Below are positions 12,148 to 23,715 of a stretch of 64,000 nt of DNA, one piece after another. Position 1 is the first letter of the stretch, and each line of letters opens with the position of its first letter. Below the pieces are notes generated by a model that worked only from the letters and a program-made list of their open reading frames with translations, had not been told where the DNA came from and did no database searches. The DNA is from Sipunculus nudus. Lineage: Eukaryota > Annelida > Sipuncula > Golfingiida > Sipunculidae. A program made the translations under genes and the position numbers. Location: NCBI GenBank assembly GCA_026874595.1, contig CM049306.1, positions 41,106,019-41,170,018 on the forward strand. Reading direction: 5' to 3'.

Positions 12148-12879
12148 ATGACTAGATATTGGGTTCCTGGGGCACTAAGAAAAACATATACATTAAGTTT
12201 TAAAACATATTTCATATTTACTTCATGATAAATAAATTATTATAATCTGAAAACCCATGACCAAAAATTATTCTTTCTCTCATGTGATTAAGAAGCATAA
12301 ACTCAAAAAATGTCACGGTATATACTTAAAGTTAAACAATTCATTGTAAATTGTCAAAAACGTTCTGTTGTTACATATAATACTTGAAACAAACGTCATG
12401 AAATATTAATTGGAGCTACGGATCGTTGAGAGCAATTCCTTAATTGTTGAGAGAAACCTATAACTGTTTTTAAAACTTACATGTAGTTGTAAAGAGACAC
12501 ACATTATCTGGATAGAGTGATTAGACTGTAAAAGGTGAGGAACCTCTGCACACCAATACATAGGTGGAATTGTATGAAGTTCATGCATTAACCATGTACA
12601 TCTTTTTTGGCTTAATTTGTACAGATTCTTTCAATATTCACAAATTCAAACTCCTTTCATTTTATGATTAGGCATATATGACGTGCAGTGCATGTCGTAT
12701 TTTGCAGCTAGCAGTATACGGATCGGGTCAGATATTTTCTGTATATATCTTTTATAAGCTTGTCTAATATAAATGTGGTGTATTAGATAGTTTGAAAAAA
12801 AGGAGGGGAGGCGGGGAGGTGTAGCACGCATTTTTAACTCAATAATACATTGCGAGAACACTAACACTAGACCAAGGTC
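12145..12879. other. AT-rich stretch, no gene seen
   Basis: No open frame of interest, tandem repeat or RNA gene was recognised. Confidence 0.35.
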
Positions 12880-12937
12880 GGGGGGGGGGGGGGGGGGGGG
12901 GGAGAGGAACAACCAGATGGGGGGGGGGGGGGGGGGG
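12880..12937. repeat. Two poly-G tracts (about 23 and 19 nt)
   Basis: G runs at 12880-12902 and 12919-12937 are separated by 16 nt. Proline-rich minus-strand frames here are translations of these tracts. Confidence 0.9.
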
Positions 12938-13339
12938 TCGCTTTGCACGATCTTCTTCCCTGCTTTTGCATGCGAGATTCATGTATAAAGTTCAATGGCA
13001 TACCTTGCACACTTGTTCACCTATAGCCCTGAATTCTGTCCTGAAGTCCTCTCTCCTGCTCTGATTTATATATACATTTATATATATTTAAGAAATATTA
13101 CAAAACGTCCACTCCCTGGTCATGTTTTCTCATTAAAAGTGTAAAATACAAACGTGTGTTAGAGAGAGAGAAAAAAATCTTCCATGGTAAAAAATCCAAA
13201 CTTGAGATGTTTTGTTGAAAAACTGACATTAGGATCACGTGAGCATTCAACGCTACGCCACTCTTCCATATCCTTCTAACTTTCTGAACTAGCCGTGCTG
13301 CAATAACTAAGGAAGGGGCACCAGCCCACTGGAGATTTT

Positions 13340-13845
13340 GCTGCGAAGCGATGCGATCTGCGACTGGTCGCCGATTATTATCACATATGAATTACTAGTG
13401 AACGGACCTAGGAACGCGACTTGCGACTGCCATTTTCGACTGAACATCATCCAGTTGGTCCAGGTGACTGTGCTTGTAGGTGTGGAATGTGGCGTTGCCC
13501 CAGGACAGCTTTTTTTATATCACTGAATTTAAGGATGATGAATTGATGGCGATGTGGAATCAAACACCATGTCCGCACAACCATGTTCTTCGCCCGAATA
13601 TCGCAGCCGAAATCAGAAAATAAGGGCATATGAAGAGTTAGGTGTGGTATTGGGCTGTTCTGGTGAGGTGTGTCTAATATTGTGATGGTTTTTATTAATA
13701 AATGTATAGTTACACAAGTTTTTCATCTCGAAATTAAATAAACAACTCGGAGAAACTCCGTGATCTCGAGTCGGAGGAGGATGGATGGACGCCAGTCGTA
13801 AGCAGTCTCAGACGATGTCACACTGTCTGCGACTAGTCGCAGATA
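13340..13845. mobile_element. Element bounded by palindromic TCTGCGACTAGTCGCAGA-type ends
   Basis: The right end carries a perfect 18-bp palindrome, TCTGCGACTAGTCGCAGA, at 13826-13843. The left end has the near-match TCTGCGACTGGTCGCCGA near 13361, with further GCGATGCGATC words outside it. Because the end is self-complementary, the pair reads equally as an inverted repeat. The interior has no recognisable gene. The pearl-like element begins 6 bp beyond the right end. Confidence 0.35.
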
Positions 13846-13848
13846 AAA

Positions 13849-15556
13849 CAAGTGGCCCATGGGCAATGACGCTCTGCTAATTTTGACTGGGTGCTCATTT
13901 CTTTTACTAATGTTATATATTGTCTGTGAGAATAGTCTATGGCTAATGTTACTATGTTGAAAAATGAACAGAAAATAATAATTTCAGGATTCATATGAGA
14001 CCTCGCCAGGACTCCCCTGGATTTCACAATAGGGTTCCAAGGAAAATGGATACAATTAGAACCCTGTCTGTCTTGGTGCTCAAATTTATGTTTCTGCTCC
14101 ATAGCTAGGTCACCATGACCCAATTTCAGTTTTCCAAGGAGAATTGCCAAAGACTTCCCTGCATGCTTTGTTAGAAAGAGTCTAGGGCTAATGGATACAA
14201 TTTGTGCCCTGTCTGACTGCTCATAATCAGGCTTCTGACCAGTAGCTTGCAGAATATAGGTCACCATAACCTTATTTCAGGTTTCCAAGGAGATTTTCCT
14301 AGAACCTCCAGGGATGTTGCGTAAGAAGATTCTAGGCTTAATGGAAATAATTTGTGACCCGTCTGACTGTCTGGGTGCTTATATGACATCTTTTCTTATA
14401 GGTCGCAAAATATAGGTCATGGTGACCTTATTTCAGTTTTCCAAGGACATTTGCAAAGTACATATCAGAATGTTACATAAGAAGATTCTAGGCCTAAGAT
14501 TTTTACCCTGTCTAACTTTCTTGGTGCTAAAAATTCTGCTTCAGCCTGTAGGTCAGAAAATATATTGTTCAGGCTTCCAAATAGATTTGCGTAGAACCTC
14601 CAAGGATATTGTGTTAGAAGATTTTAGGCCTAACATATACAATGTTTGCTTAGAACCTCCCAGGATTTTGCTTTAGAAGATTTTAGGCCTGACAGATACG
14701 ATTTGTGGCCATCTGACATTCAGGGTGCTCAAAATCATGCTTTTGGCCCGTAGGTTACAAAATATAGGTCAATATGACCTAATTTCAGGTTTCAAAAGAG
14801 ATTTGCCCAGAATCTCCCAGGATATTGTGTTAGAAGAATTTAGGCCTTACAGATACGATTTGTCGCCATCTGAAATTCAGGGTGTGCATATCATATCTTT
14901 TCCTTATAGGTCGCAGAATATAGGTCACAGGGACCTTATGCAGGTTTCCAAGGATATTTGCCTAGGACCTCCCTTAATGTCACGTCGGAGGATTAGAGGC
15001 CTAATGGATACAATTTGTGCCACATCTTACTGTCTGGGTGCACAAAATTATGATTTTGGTCCGTAGGTCACAAAATATTGGTCACCATGACCTTATTCAG
15101 GTTTCCAAGGAGATTTGCTTAGAAACTCCCAGGATATTGTGTTATAAGATTCCAGGCCTCACAGATACGTTGTGTCTCCGCCTGACATTCAGGGTGCTCT
15201 TATGACACCTTTTCCCTATCGGTCGCAGAAAAAAGGTCACAGTGACATAGTTTCAGGTTTCCAAGGACATTTGCCTAGGACCTCCCTAAATGTCAGGTCA
15301 GAGGATTCTAGGCCTAATGGATACAATTTTTGCCCCGTCTGACTCTCTGGGTGCTAAAAAATATATTTTCGGCCCGTGGGTCACAAAATATAAACATTGA
15401 CCCAATTTTTGGTTTCCAAGGAGATTTGCCCGGGACCTCCCTCGATGAGTGTTAGGAGTCTAACGGTTACAATTTGTGCCCTGTTAACGGCCGGACGCAC
15501 GCCGTGAAAAGGGTGATCGCTATAGGTCAGATGACTTAAAGTCAGCTGAGCTAAAA
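13849..15556. mobile_element. Pearl-like tandem-repeat element, copy 1
   Basis: The left end reads CAAGTGGCCCATGGGCAATG then ACGCTCTGC. The body is about ten diverged units of roughly 155 bp, each carrying a TTTCAGGTTTCCAAGGAGA block, a GATTCTAGGCCTAA block and ATACAATTTGTGCC. It closes with GTTAACGGCCGGACGCACG and a hairpin at 15523-15553 (TAGGTCAG...CTGAGCTA, inner stem TGACT/AGTCA), then AAA. A left motif, core tandem units, an ACGG-type tract and a structured right end match the layout I remember for bivalve pearl elements. Open frames inside are repeat translations. Confidence 0.7.
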
Positions 15557-17750
15557 TCTGATTGGAAGGATAAAACGTTCATGATATATCGCAAATTACA
15601 CAACAGAGCTTCATATTTTTATTACATCAAAAGACCTAGAAGTTTTTAAATAATTGTGGTAGAACAAGAATATACGTGTGTAGGTGGTGGCACGCAATTG
15701 TACGAAATGACCCGACTGGACCAGACATAGGGGCGGCACAGCTAACCGCAACCATGCCATCAAGCATGTATAGTAAAGGGCGTGAATTAGTTTTCACATA
15801 CTTATATATATGTATAGCGTGTTTGCTTATACTTCTGAGACAAGACTCGCCCTAGGTGGTCCGTTGATGCGTCACTCGGGGATTTTCCACGACCATTCTT
15901 TATTCAAGGACTGGTGTAGATGAGTCGAGGTTAATATTAATTATATTCTGACAGTGTATATAAATATGAAAGGAATATATAAATAGTTCACGAAATTCCT
16001 ACCTTGCAGCACCAAGCATCAGGAAGTACAAGTATCTAACAAAAGCAGGCATCATCCCTCTGTCTTTTTAATGCTTGAACAGCCCCGTCCGTTCCTAGTT
16101 TGTATACAGCTCATGACCGAATGTGACGCAGTACAATTTTATAATAAGGCATATCAGCAAATAAACGCAGTATAGGTGCCGGTGTTTCAGGCGTGAATAA
16201 AAAATTCGAACCGTGTGCTGCTTATCGATTATCAGTGTGTCTTATAAAGAAATAAATATTAAAGTAAACCTGGTCAAACGACAAACCACTTGGCGACCAC
16301 CTTAAAATAACGACCACTTGATCACGGTTACCATATTTTTTTAAGTGACGACCCTTAATTTTATGTACTATATAGGAGAAATGTAGTGGCCTTCACAGGC
16401 TTACAAGTGCGGTTTATCAGAGTAACTGAACGGAAACGTTTAAACCAAAAACTCTAGCAACAGCTGATACGATCATCGTTAGAACTGACAAGAATCCGGA
16501 AAAACATCAAAACGGCATATATATATATATATTATATATATATATAGTCTCATGGCCCATAGGTTACAGCCCATTAGAATGACACTAAAATTTAAGTGCA
16601 ATATCCCAAACTGTTCTTAATTGAGTGAACGAGCGCGCCGGACAGACGGACGAAGAATCTGATTTCTGCAGGCACGGACAAGGACTGACACAGAGCCTGT
16701 CAGGTTACTATATACTAGTATATACAGCATAATTATCAGCACCATGATTGGTCTGAAGGGCTGACCAATAAACGGTGAGACCAATGAAATGTCGGACGAA
16801 TGAGCTGTCTGGAAAAAAGATGAACTGACCTAAGGCAACACAGAGTGCAACATTTCGAGAACGCATATATGCAGTAAAACAATGAAGGTTTAATAAATAT
16901 ATTGAACATTCCTATAGTCTAACATATTTCTCTAAGGATGTGTACTGCGGGGCAATATGTTGAATAGCTCAGTTTTCAAAGCATGTTTTACATGAATTAT
17001 TAATTTTGACTGTCGTTTAAAGGTGACGATACAAAGAATGTTGTTATATAATTAGGCCTACTACAGAACCGGTGCTGAATTATATGAAACATATTATAAA
17101 GAAGAAACAATTGAATTAACACGCACAGTAAACAGGTTCTCATCGGGAAAAACGAGCGCACTCCTCTGTACATTAAGTATATATTCAAATTTCAGTATTA
17201 TAGCAAACGTAACATCATGCACCGTAACACATCCACACTACTTTTCATAGTTCACGATTTAAAAGTAAAACGATTTTGAGCGTAAATAATACGGATCTGT
17301 GGTCCTGCATGGCATTTAAAATTTCAATATTTCATTAATTTCAACTCGCAGTAGCTAATTATCATTTTCCATTTTAAAATGGTTCCAACTGGCTGGTGAG
17401 GGGACTGTGAAAACAATCAGGTGCTAGAGTATATAGGCCTATTTTGACCTCATATTATGACCTGAACAGTTAATATCAGTTTTCAGCGAGGTTTCACTAA
17501 AAATCACATTTTAAACTGAAAATGACGAAATAAGGAAATCTACACGATCATGTGCAAGAGAAATTTATACGACGGGGAAATACATACATCCATGTGTTCC
17601 CGTTGTGAAACGTGACCATGATGACTGATGCACGGAGAGTTCCGCATATGGCTTGGCTCTTATCCCATCCGCCTACACTAGTATATGACATCATCACCTA
17701 TATCTTGCTGTGCAAAACACGTGAGCGACCTTAATGTTAATATAGGTCCC
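15557..17750. other. Non-coding stretch, no gene seen
   Basis: Apart from a small TA run at 16517-16546, I see no coding frame, tandem repeat or RNA gene. Confidence 0.35.
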
Positions 17751-17769
17751 GGGGGGGGGGGGGGGGGGG
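17751..17769. repeat. Poly-G tract (19 nt)
   Basis: Uninterrupted G run followed by AGGGGGAACC. Confidence 0.9.
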
Positions 17770-18901
17770 AGGGGGAACCAAATGGTCACTCATATGGACT
17801 GGATTACCATTTCATCCTGTTGGAAACCTGCCAAAATAAACGACCTTCTGAAATGCGGGGGGTTTGCCATATATACATTTGTCACTGCATTCTTTATATT
17901 ATCCCTTATCAAACTGTTATTAATAATGAATAAAAAAACTTTTTTCCTGTGGTATATATATATTGCACTTAAAAATCAAGCGCATTTCTGCTCATTTTTT
18001 CATGGACATCAATGATTGGATAAGAAAAATAACAACTTAGCATCAGTTTCAACAAATAAATATTTTATTTTATCAGTTATACAGATGTAGGTGACCGTGC
18101 ACGGCACCGTTATGGTTCCGGCTATAGTCAAACATCGTCAGGTCGTCAGTCCGTTCTCTCTCCGAGAAAGCTCCGTTTGTGGACTGGTGCTACCATGTAG
18201 GCCTATACTATATCAACTTATATGTACATGTACGGAGAAATAGATGTAAATGATAACGGGAAATAGCAAATACAAAGACTCAGCGCAAAATTGTTAACGA
18301 TTTGCCACGTACAACAAATATTTAAAGTAATATAAATGAATATTATTCATAAACAGCTTCACATTAAAAAAACTCATCTTAATTTTGTTGTTGCTATATA
18401 TAATCTTATAAATTATCACTTTTCGGACACAGCGAACATGGCAGTTGTGACCGCGACAAAAGCACTGGTCACGTAGATTATTTTTTTTATAGTTCGTAAC
18501 GGCATGGAGTCAGACGAGCCAAAAATATATTTTCCTCGTGCGCAAACGAACACACCAAAAAAAAAACGGTGTCATCATAAAAAGGTTGAATATGTGTAAA
18601 ATTATTAAACGAGAGTGCCTTAATGATGGTAAAAGAGGAAAAGGCTTCGCAACGTACCAGTGCGTTCCATGTGTAGAAAGAACCATGAATTATTTGAAAA
18701 ATGAATAAAAACGTGTATACATAACACGAAACGGTCACACTCCATATATTCGGTATCACACCATCACAAGATGAATGCATGAGCAAGTCTATCTTAAAAT
18801 AAATTCCGTACCTAATGTTCCATACTACAAATATGTATATTTATATATGCTTTCCATTACATATAGGGATATACGCTGATTTCTAAGTTCTAGAGCTTAC
18901 A

Positions 18902-18903
<2 letters not shown>
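17770..18903. other. AT-rich stretch, no gene seen
   Basis: The minus-strand open frame at 18487-18786 (99 codons) shows no recognisable motif. I treat this stretch as intergenic. Confidence 0.35.

Positions 18904-18951
<48 letters not shown>
18904..18951. repeat. (TA)n microsatellite
   Basis: Uninterrupted TA run. Confidence 0.95.
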
Positions 18952-18953
<2 letters not shown>

Positions 18954-19113
18954 ATTTTGTAAATTAACATATACGTCATACGGATTTATACATAAATCTG
19001 TCAAGCAAAAACATTTGTATCACATCCCCTTAAGGCCTAGGAATAAATATATCGTGTAAATGGATTATTAAGTAGTCGCCCGTTTGCTCATGCTATATAT
19101 TTTCCCTCTGTAT

Positions 19114-19322
19114 ACAGGGGCGTCAATACGGGGGTGTATATATCCCCCACCCCTTCATTTTTCAGCCAACAGGGATGGTCAATATAATCCCCCCCCCCGG
19201 ATATTCTAAGAATATCTGTATACCGGAGTTGGAAATAACACACACACACACATAAGTAAATAAAGTAATATGTTCTCCCTACATTGATAACCCTCCCAAA
19301 GAATACAAACTGACGCCACTGT
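19114..19322. mobile_element. Short DNA element with ACAGNGGCGTCA termini
   Basis: ACAGGGGCGTCA at 19114-19125 is matched by TGACGCCACTGT at 19311-19322, whose complement is ACAGTGGCGTCA (11 of 12 positions). The 209-bp interval is non-coding and contains a poly-C run and a CA microsatellite. The termini look like those of miniature DNA transposons, but no target duplication was identified. Confidence 0.35.
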
Positions 19323-21112
19323 CTAAATATGATACACTGGATCCGGCAGATAAGGTTATTATTACAAGGGCGGGTCTATATGGGAACCCAGTGGGTTTTT
19401 ACAGCCTTTTATGGCATTATATATGGTCATCCCGGATCCCTTCCAGAAGTGGTAGACCTTTAAATGGTATTAATCCTTCGGAGTAAAAAGTAAACCCCTC
19501 CCTCCTCATATTCCTGGATCCGCCACTACATCATCCTTAGTTCACTTCGCTAGGAAAACCCTAAATTTTGTCGACGCTTGTAGTGACTGATGTCATTCAT
19601 ATATTGTGTCACGGTTTCCTTTTTCTTTTAATAAGTACCGTATGACCTCGCTTTCTCAACAAAAAATTGGACCATTTGTACGGAACGGTGGCGTATAAGT
19701 GAGGGTATCATGTGTCTGAGTTCTTGATTTTTCTCCGCGGTCTAGCAAACAATGGTCAGCTGACACTAGAGTTGAGGCAAAAATTAACTTTAATAAAACA
19801 TTAGGGTTTTAATGCAAAAGTATTTATAATCGATTAACTTTGAAATACTGGCAAGTAATTGTAATCGTAACTACTATATCCTACGTATGTTAAATCAGTG
19901 CATATGCAAGCTAAATTTACTGAATCCCACTGCATATATATATATTATCAATTATCAGTATCTTTAAACCATTAGAGCCAGGATACAACGTAAGTATGCT
20001 TTTCTACAATTCTGAGCGAAGGCCATCGCATCCGTGAGTCAGATAAAGTATAGGTATATTAACTGCCAAACGACTACATGAAATACAGCATATATAATTG
20101 CGCAATGTATATGTAAGTCTGTACATAACTAACACCACATACCACCAGAATCTTGAACATATACTTACAGTATACTGACGACTATACATGAAATTACACG
20201 ACAAAAATTATAAATGTTCGTATCTCCTCGTCTCATTTGCATTGATAAAATAAATAAAAGAAGAGAAAATGTAAATATTAGGATTAACGGGTACAGGAAA
20301 TGTACAGAAACATTCCATGTATGACATATACTAATTTTACTCGCAAAAATATAATATAATCAACATAAAGTAATTCTGGAGCATATTTTTGACCGGCAAA
20401 ATAAATATGATGAACATCCATGTGTATTGTAATGTCACTGTGTCGATTTTCTGTCGAACATACGAGCTATATACCGCCCAAAAAATGAAATACAAGTTCG
20501 TTGTAGGCAAGTAATATCTGGTTATAGGTAACAAGCCTGCAATAAATGTGCGCGCAAGGCAAACTGAAGAAACTACACAGCATTCCGTGGAGCGGCTACT
20601 ACGCTACCCCTATAAATACATTTGGTGTTATATACCCTTGAATCAGGATCGTGGAACACCATTTCATGCCCCAATTACCTCAGAAGTGGCCGGATCACTG
20701 TGATCCTGCGGAGGAATACCAAAACAAGTAAATACTTGGCCAATTATTGTCTAACAATACATCATTTATACTTCCATTAAATATGAAATGCTCAGCATAT
20801 AAGCGACTCATTTGGAGAAACAAAGTACTGACCGTTATATTTGTTACAGCACTTAAAATTATCTGATATTTTCAAAATTTATTCGACAGTAATCGTGACA
20901 ATATACGAATGTGATGAAACGTTTAACTGACAATAATAATATCTAAATAGCTTCTTGGAAGTCATTAACAGATGAGATTATAATCTGTCAGAATTATGTC
21001 AGGGATATTCCGTCTAATTCTTGGATTACATGGTCTAAAGCAAGAATTCATAGATAAAATACGAGACCGGCATTTTCTAATTTAGCTGGCTTGAATTTTT
21101 CAGGATGCGTGT
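19323..21112. other. CpG-containing intergenic stretch, no gene seen
   Basis: No coding frame or RNA gene was recognised. CpG is frequent (19 by hand count in 20401-21000), which contrasts with the TNIP gene body that begins just to the right. Confidence 0.4.
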
Positions 21113-21126
21113 TTATATATATATAA

Positions 21127-21195
<69 letters not shown>
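21113..21195. repeat. (TA)n microsatellite at the downstream edge of the TNIP gene
   Basis: A long TA run directly precedes the point where CpG density drops. Confidence 0.95.
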
Positions 21196-21198
<3 letters not shown>

Positions 21199-22510
21199 TA
21201 TATCGTAAATTATCTGCCATAAGCTTGAAGCTCCTGCAACAAGGTAAGGCGAGGTACTTAGGCACAGAACTTGAGTGCACATTTTAGGTATGAAGTATAT
21301 TTGAGTCCACATAAGTACAAGTACAAATGATAGTACCTGAATGGCAGTTCTTCTTTCAATTTAAACAATGAATCCTGTATCTTGCTACTTACTTTATGAC
21401 CATCTCAGCCAAAAATATTTTTTAAATATTCATTTATTTGTCACCATGTATCACCATAGTGAAATGTATCACCATGGTGACTTTTCTGCCTTTGGCCTGA
21501 AATTTTTGGTGAAATGTCAATTAGTATTCCTGCCACCATTCACAGTAAAACACTTCTCTTTCCATAGCCATCGACTTTTGTTAAGATATCCCTTGATGTC
21601 ATTACAAAGTATCACCATTACACTTTCAATCACGATTTTTCATTGGCCATTAGTGCAAATGAGACATGGATCTCATGTGATTACAGCTATGACATATGTC
21701 TTCCCTTTTTTTGCAGCATTAAAAAACTTATATTACAATGAAATGTATGTATGGGTGACTCATTTGTTTTCACAACTTGCTTGTGTGTGCAAGTGCTCAT
21801 CATGTGCTAATACTGTGTTTAATACACACAAACACAAAAACACAACAAGTACAGGGCATCCTTCAACTAAAGTGCACTTGACCCAAGCCTGGTGTTATAA
21901 ACCTTTACAAAGAGGAAATGGGATGGTCGAAATAAATCGTATATGATGGTCCTAGCATGATAAGTTGACCATTCATCATGGGTAGACATTGGTTATTACT
22001 CTACCACGCAAGAACCTGATCATGTGTGACCTCAGAAACTGTGATTGGTGAATACTATCTTCCCTTTGCTCAGGAGCAGGAAGATTTTTGTCATTCTCTA
22101 CTTGGAAGAAAAAGTTGAAAATATGTGTGAAGGATGGTACATTGTAAATCAGAGTAATTCTTTGTCATAAAGATTATTTGAGAACAATTATCTGCACAAT
22201 GTGAGGATACATTAATTTTCTTTATATATGATAAAACAGATATTTTGTTGTATTTAATATGGAAGTGCTACACTATATATATAGAGAATTACTATCATAC
22301 ATCGGTGACATTAACAAATTAAAAATAAATTCAATTCCTGAAAAAGAAAGCATCTTATGCACGCACACAACATTCTTCTTGAACTGTCATAAACCATAAA
22401 AAATTTCATTAATTTTCATATAAAATGTTCTACCCTCAGTATTCCTACTGCCAGATACATTAGGACACAATAACATTGTCATTTTATACACTGCATTGTT
22501 GACTGCCTCT

Positions 22511-22800
22511 TCAGTATTCCCAAAACCAGTAAAACTGATTTATCACAGGGTCCCAGTTACATATCCCTCTGTAGGAAATCTTCTTGGTATCTTCAGAAGA
22601 TCTCCCAGAGCAAATGAGAGCTAACGTAAGATGAATCTTAAATAAGATCAACTCCTGAAATATTTGATAAACTCCCCTTACTCCCAAACGATTTCTTCTT
22701 TGTATCGACACAAGAACTTCCAGAACGAATGATGTTCAACAAAGAAGAATCTTAAATAACAACAACTCCTGAAACATTTGATTAACTCCACTTACACTAG
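22511..22800. repeat. Local duplication of about 114 bp
   Basis: GAATCTTAAATAAGATCAAC at 22633 is repeated with changes at 22747, and both copies continue through CAACTCCTGAAA and TTTGATAAACTCC-like text. It lies in the region downstream of the TNIP stop codon. Confidence 0.55.
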
Positions 22801-23068
22801 ATTTATGACATGCACTTGTGCAGCCAAGACTGCTCTTCGCAGAGATAATTTCCAGTTATTCGGGTGGCCTTAGGTTCTTCCTTTGACTCTGCTATATTCC
22901 TGATTTTCCATCACTGTGCTACTGCTGGCGATCTTGTTCCCCTCTTCTCCTATCTTCAAGAACTTCTATGCATCACTCTTCCCAAGGCCAGCTCTTCCTT
23001 CAGCCAGACCAGAGGTCGGCTAGATCCAGTTGCCCACTCTGTGTGATTGAATAACACTGTGATTGAAA

Positions 23069-23074
23069 TTTATT
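23069..23074 (-). terminator. Candidate poly(A) signal of the TNIP gene
   Basis: The minus strand reads AATAAA here, about 430 nt after the stop codon. A second AATAAA lies at 21433-21438. The CpG-poor domain continues to about 21.3 kb, which fits a longer 3' end using that second signal. Confidence 0.4.
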
Positions 23075-23502
23075 CAATGCCACGATATCTTAGAATTTGC
23101 TTCATTGGGATCTTTCGAAGGAGCATCTCACATCCACTGCTATCACTAGTTGAGTCCTTATACTAAGGCACAAGTAGGTATTCATGACATTAATCAGTTG
23201 TTTACTGAAATCCACCTTGATGCACACCTGGCCCTCAAATGTTTAGCTAAGCATTCAGTTTTCATTCTCCGATTCTGAAGTAAAAAATCACGTATGAATG
23301 ACTCATCATTATGCTCTGGTCTTAAAAGCGGGAGGGGATGGCAAACATGAGTAAATTTTCATGAATACCTACTTGTAAAGAACTCTTGGAAAATTAGTAT
23401 TTCTCACCACCTACTGACTTGGAGTGAGTGCACAAAAAAGCAAATGATCGAAGCTTGATCTCCGGATGAAAACACATCAGATCTAATGTGGTGGTATAAA
23501 TT

Positions 23503-23715
23503 TCAATCACAGCATTTATCCATGTGTTCCAGTAGCTCATTATGCCTGTCTGACGGAAAGCTAGCCAGACAGCGAGGGCACTGCAGCAGTTCCTCCGATT
23601 CCTGGGACCCTTCTGGCTCATTTTCCCTCACATCCCCTAAGCCCTCATCCACTGGACCGTCTGTGGCATAATGCTGGTAAGTTCTCTGATTTGTTCCTCT
23701 GGCCAAGAGATCACC
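23503..23715 (-). CDS. TNIP: TNIP exon 8: C-terminal zinc finger and stop (residues 509-578)
   Basis: The acceptor is GTTTTCCCTGCAG|GGT, and the frame ends with TGA at 23505-23503. An acidic linker (residues ~528-549) precedes LLQCPRC...LLEHMDKCC, a C-x2-C...H-x3-C finger with the Asp before the last Cys (D574) seen in UBZ-type ubiquitin-binding fingers. It is separated from exon 7 by an 8.5-kb repeat-filled intron. Confidence 0.88.
   Translation of the reverse strand, partial: GDLLARGTNQRTYQHYATDGPVDEGLGDVRENEPEGSQESEELLQCPRCLASFPSDRHNELLEHMDKCCD

Noticed and set aside
13833-14267. 144-codon minus-strand open frame
   Set aside because: It is a translation of the tandem units of pearl-like copy 1.
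21368-21946. 192-codon plus-strand open frame
   Set aside because: No domain, composition like its AT-rich surroundings, and it lies antisense in the likely 3' end region of TNIP.
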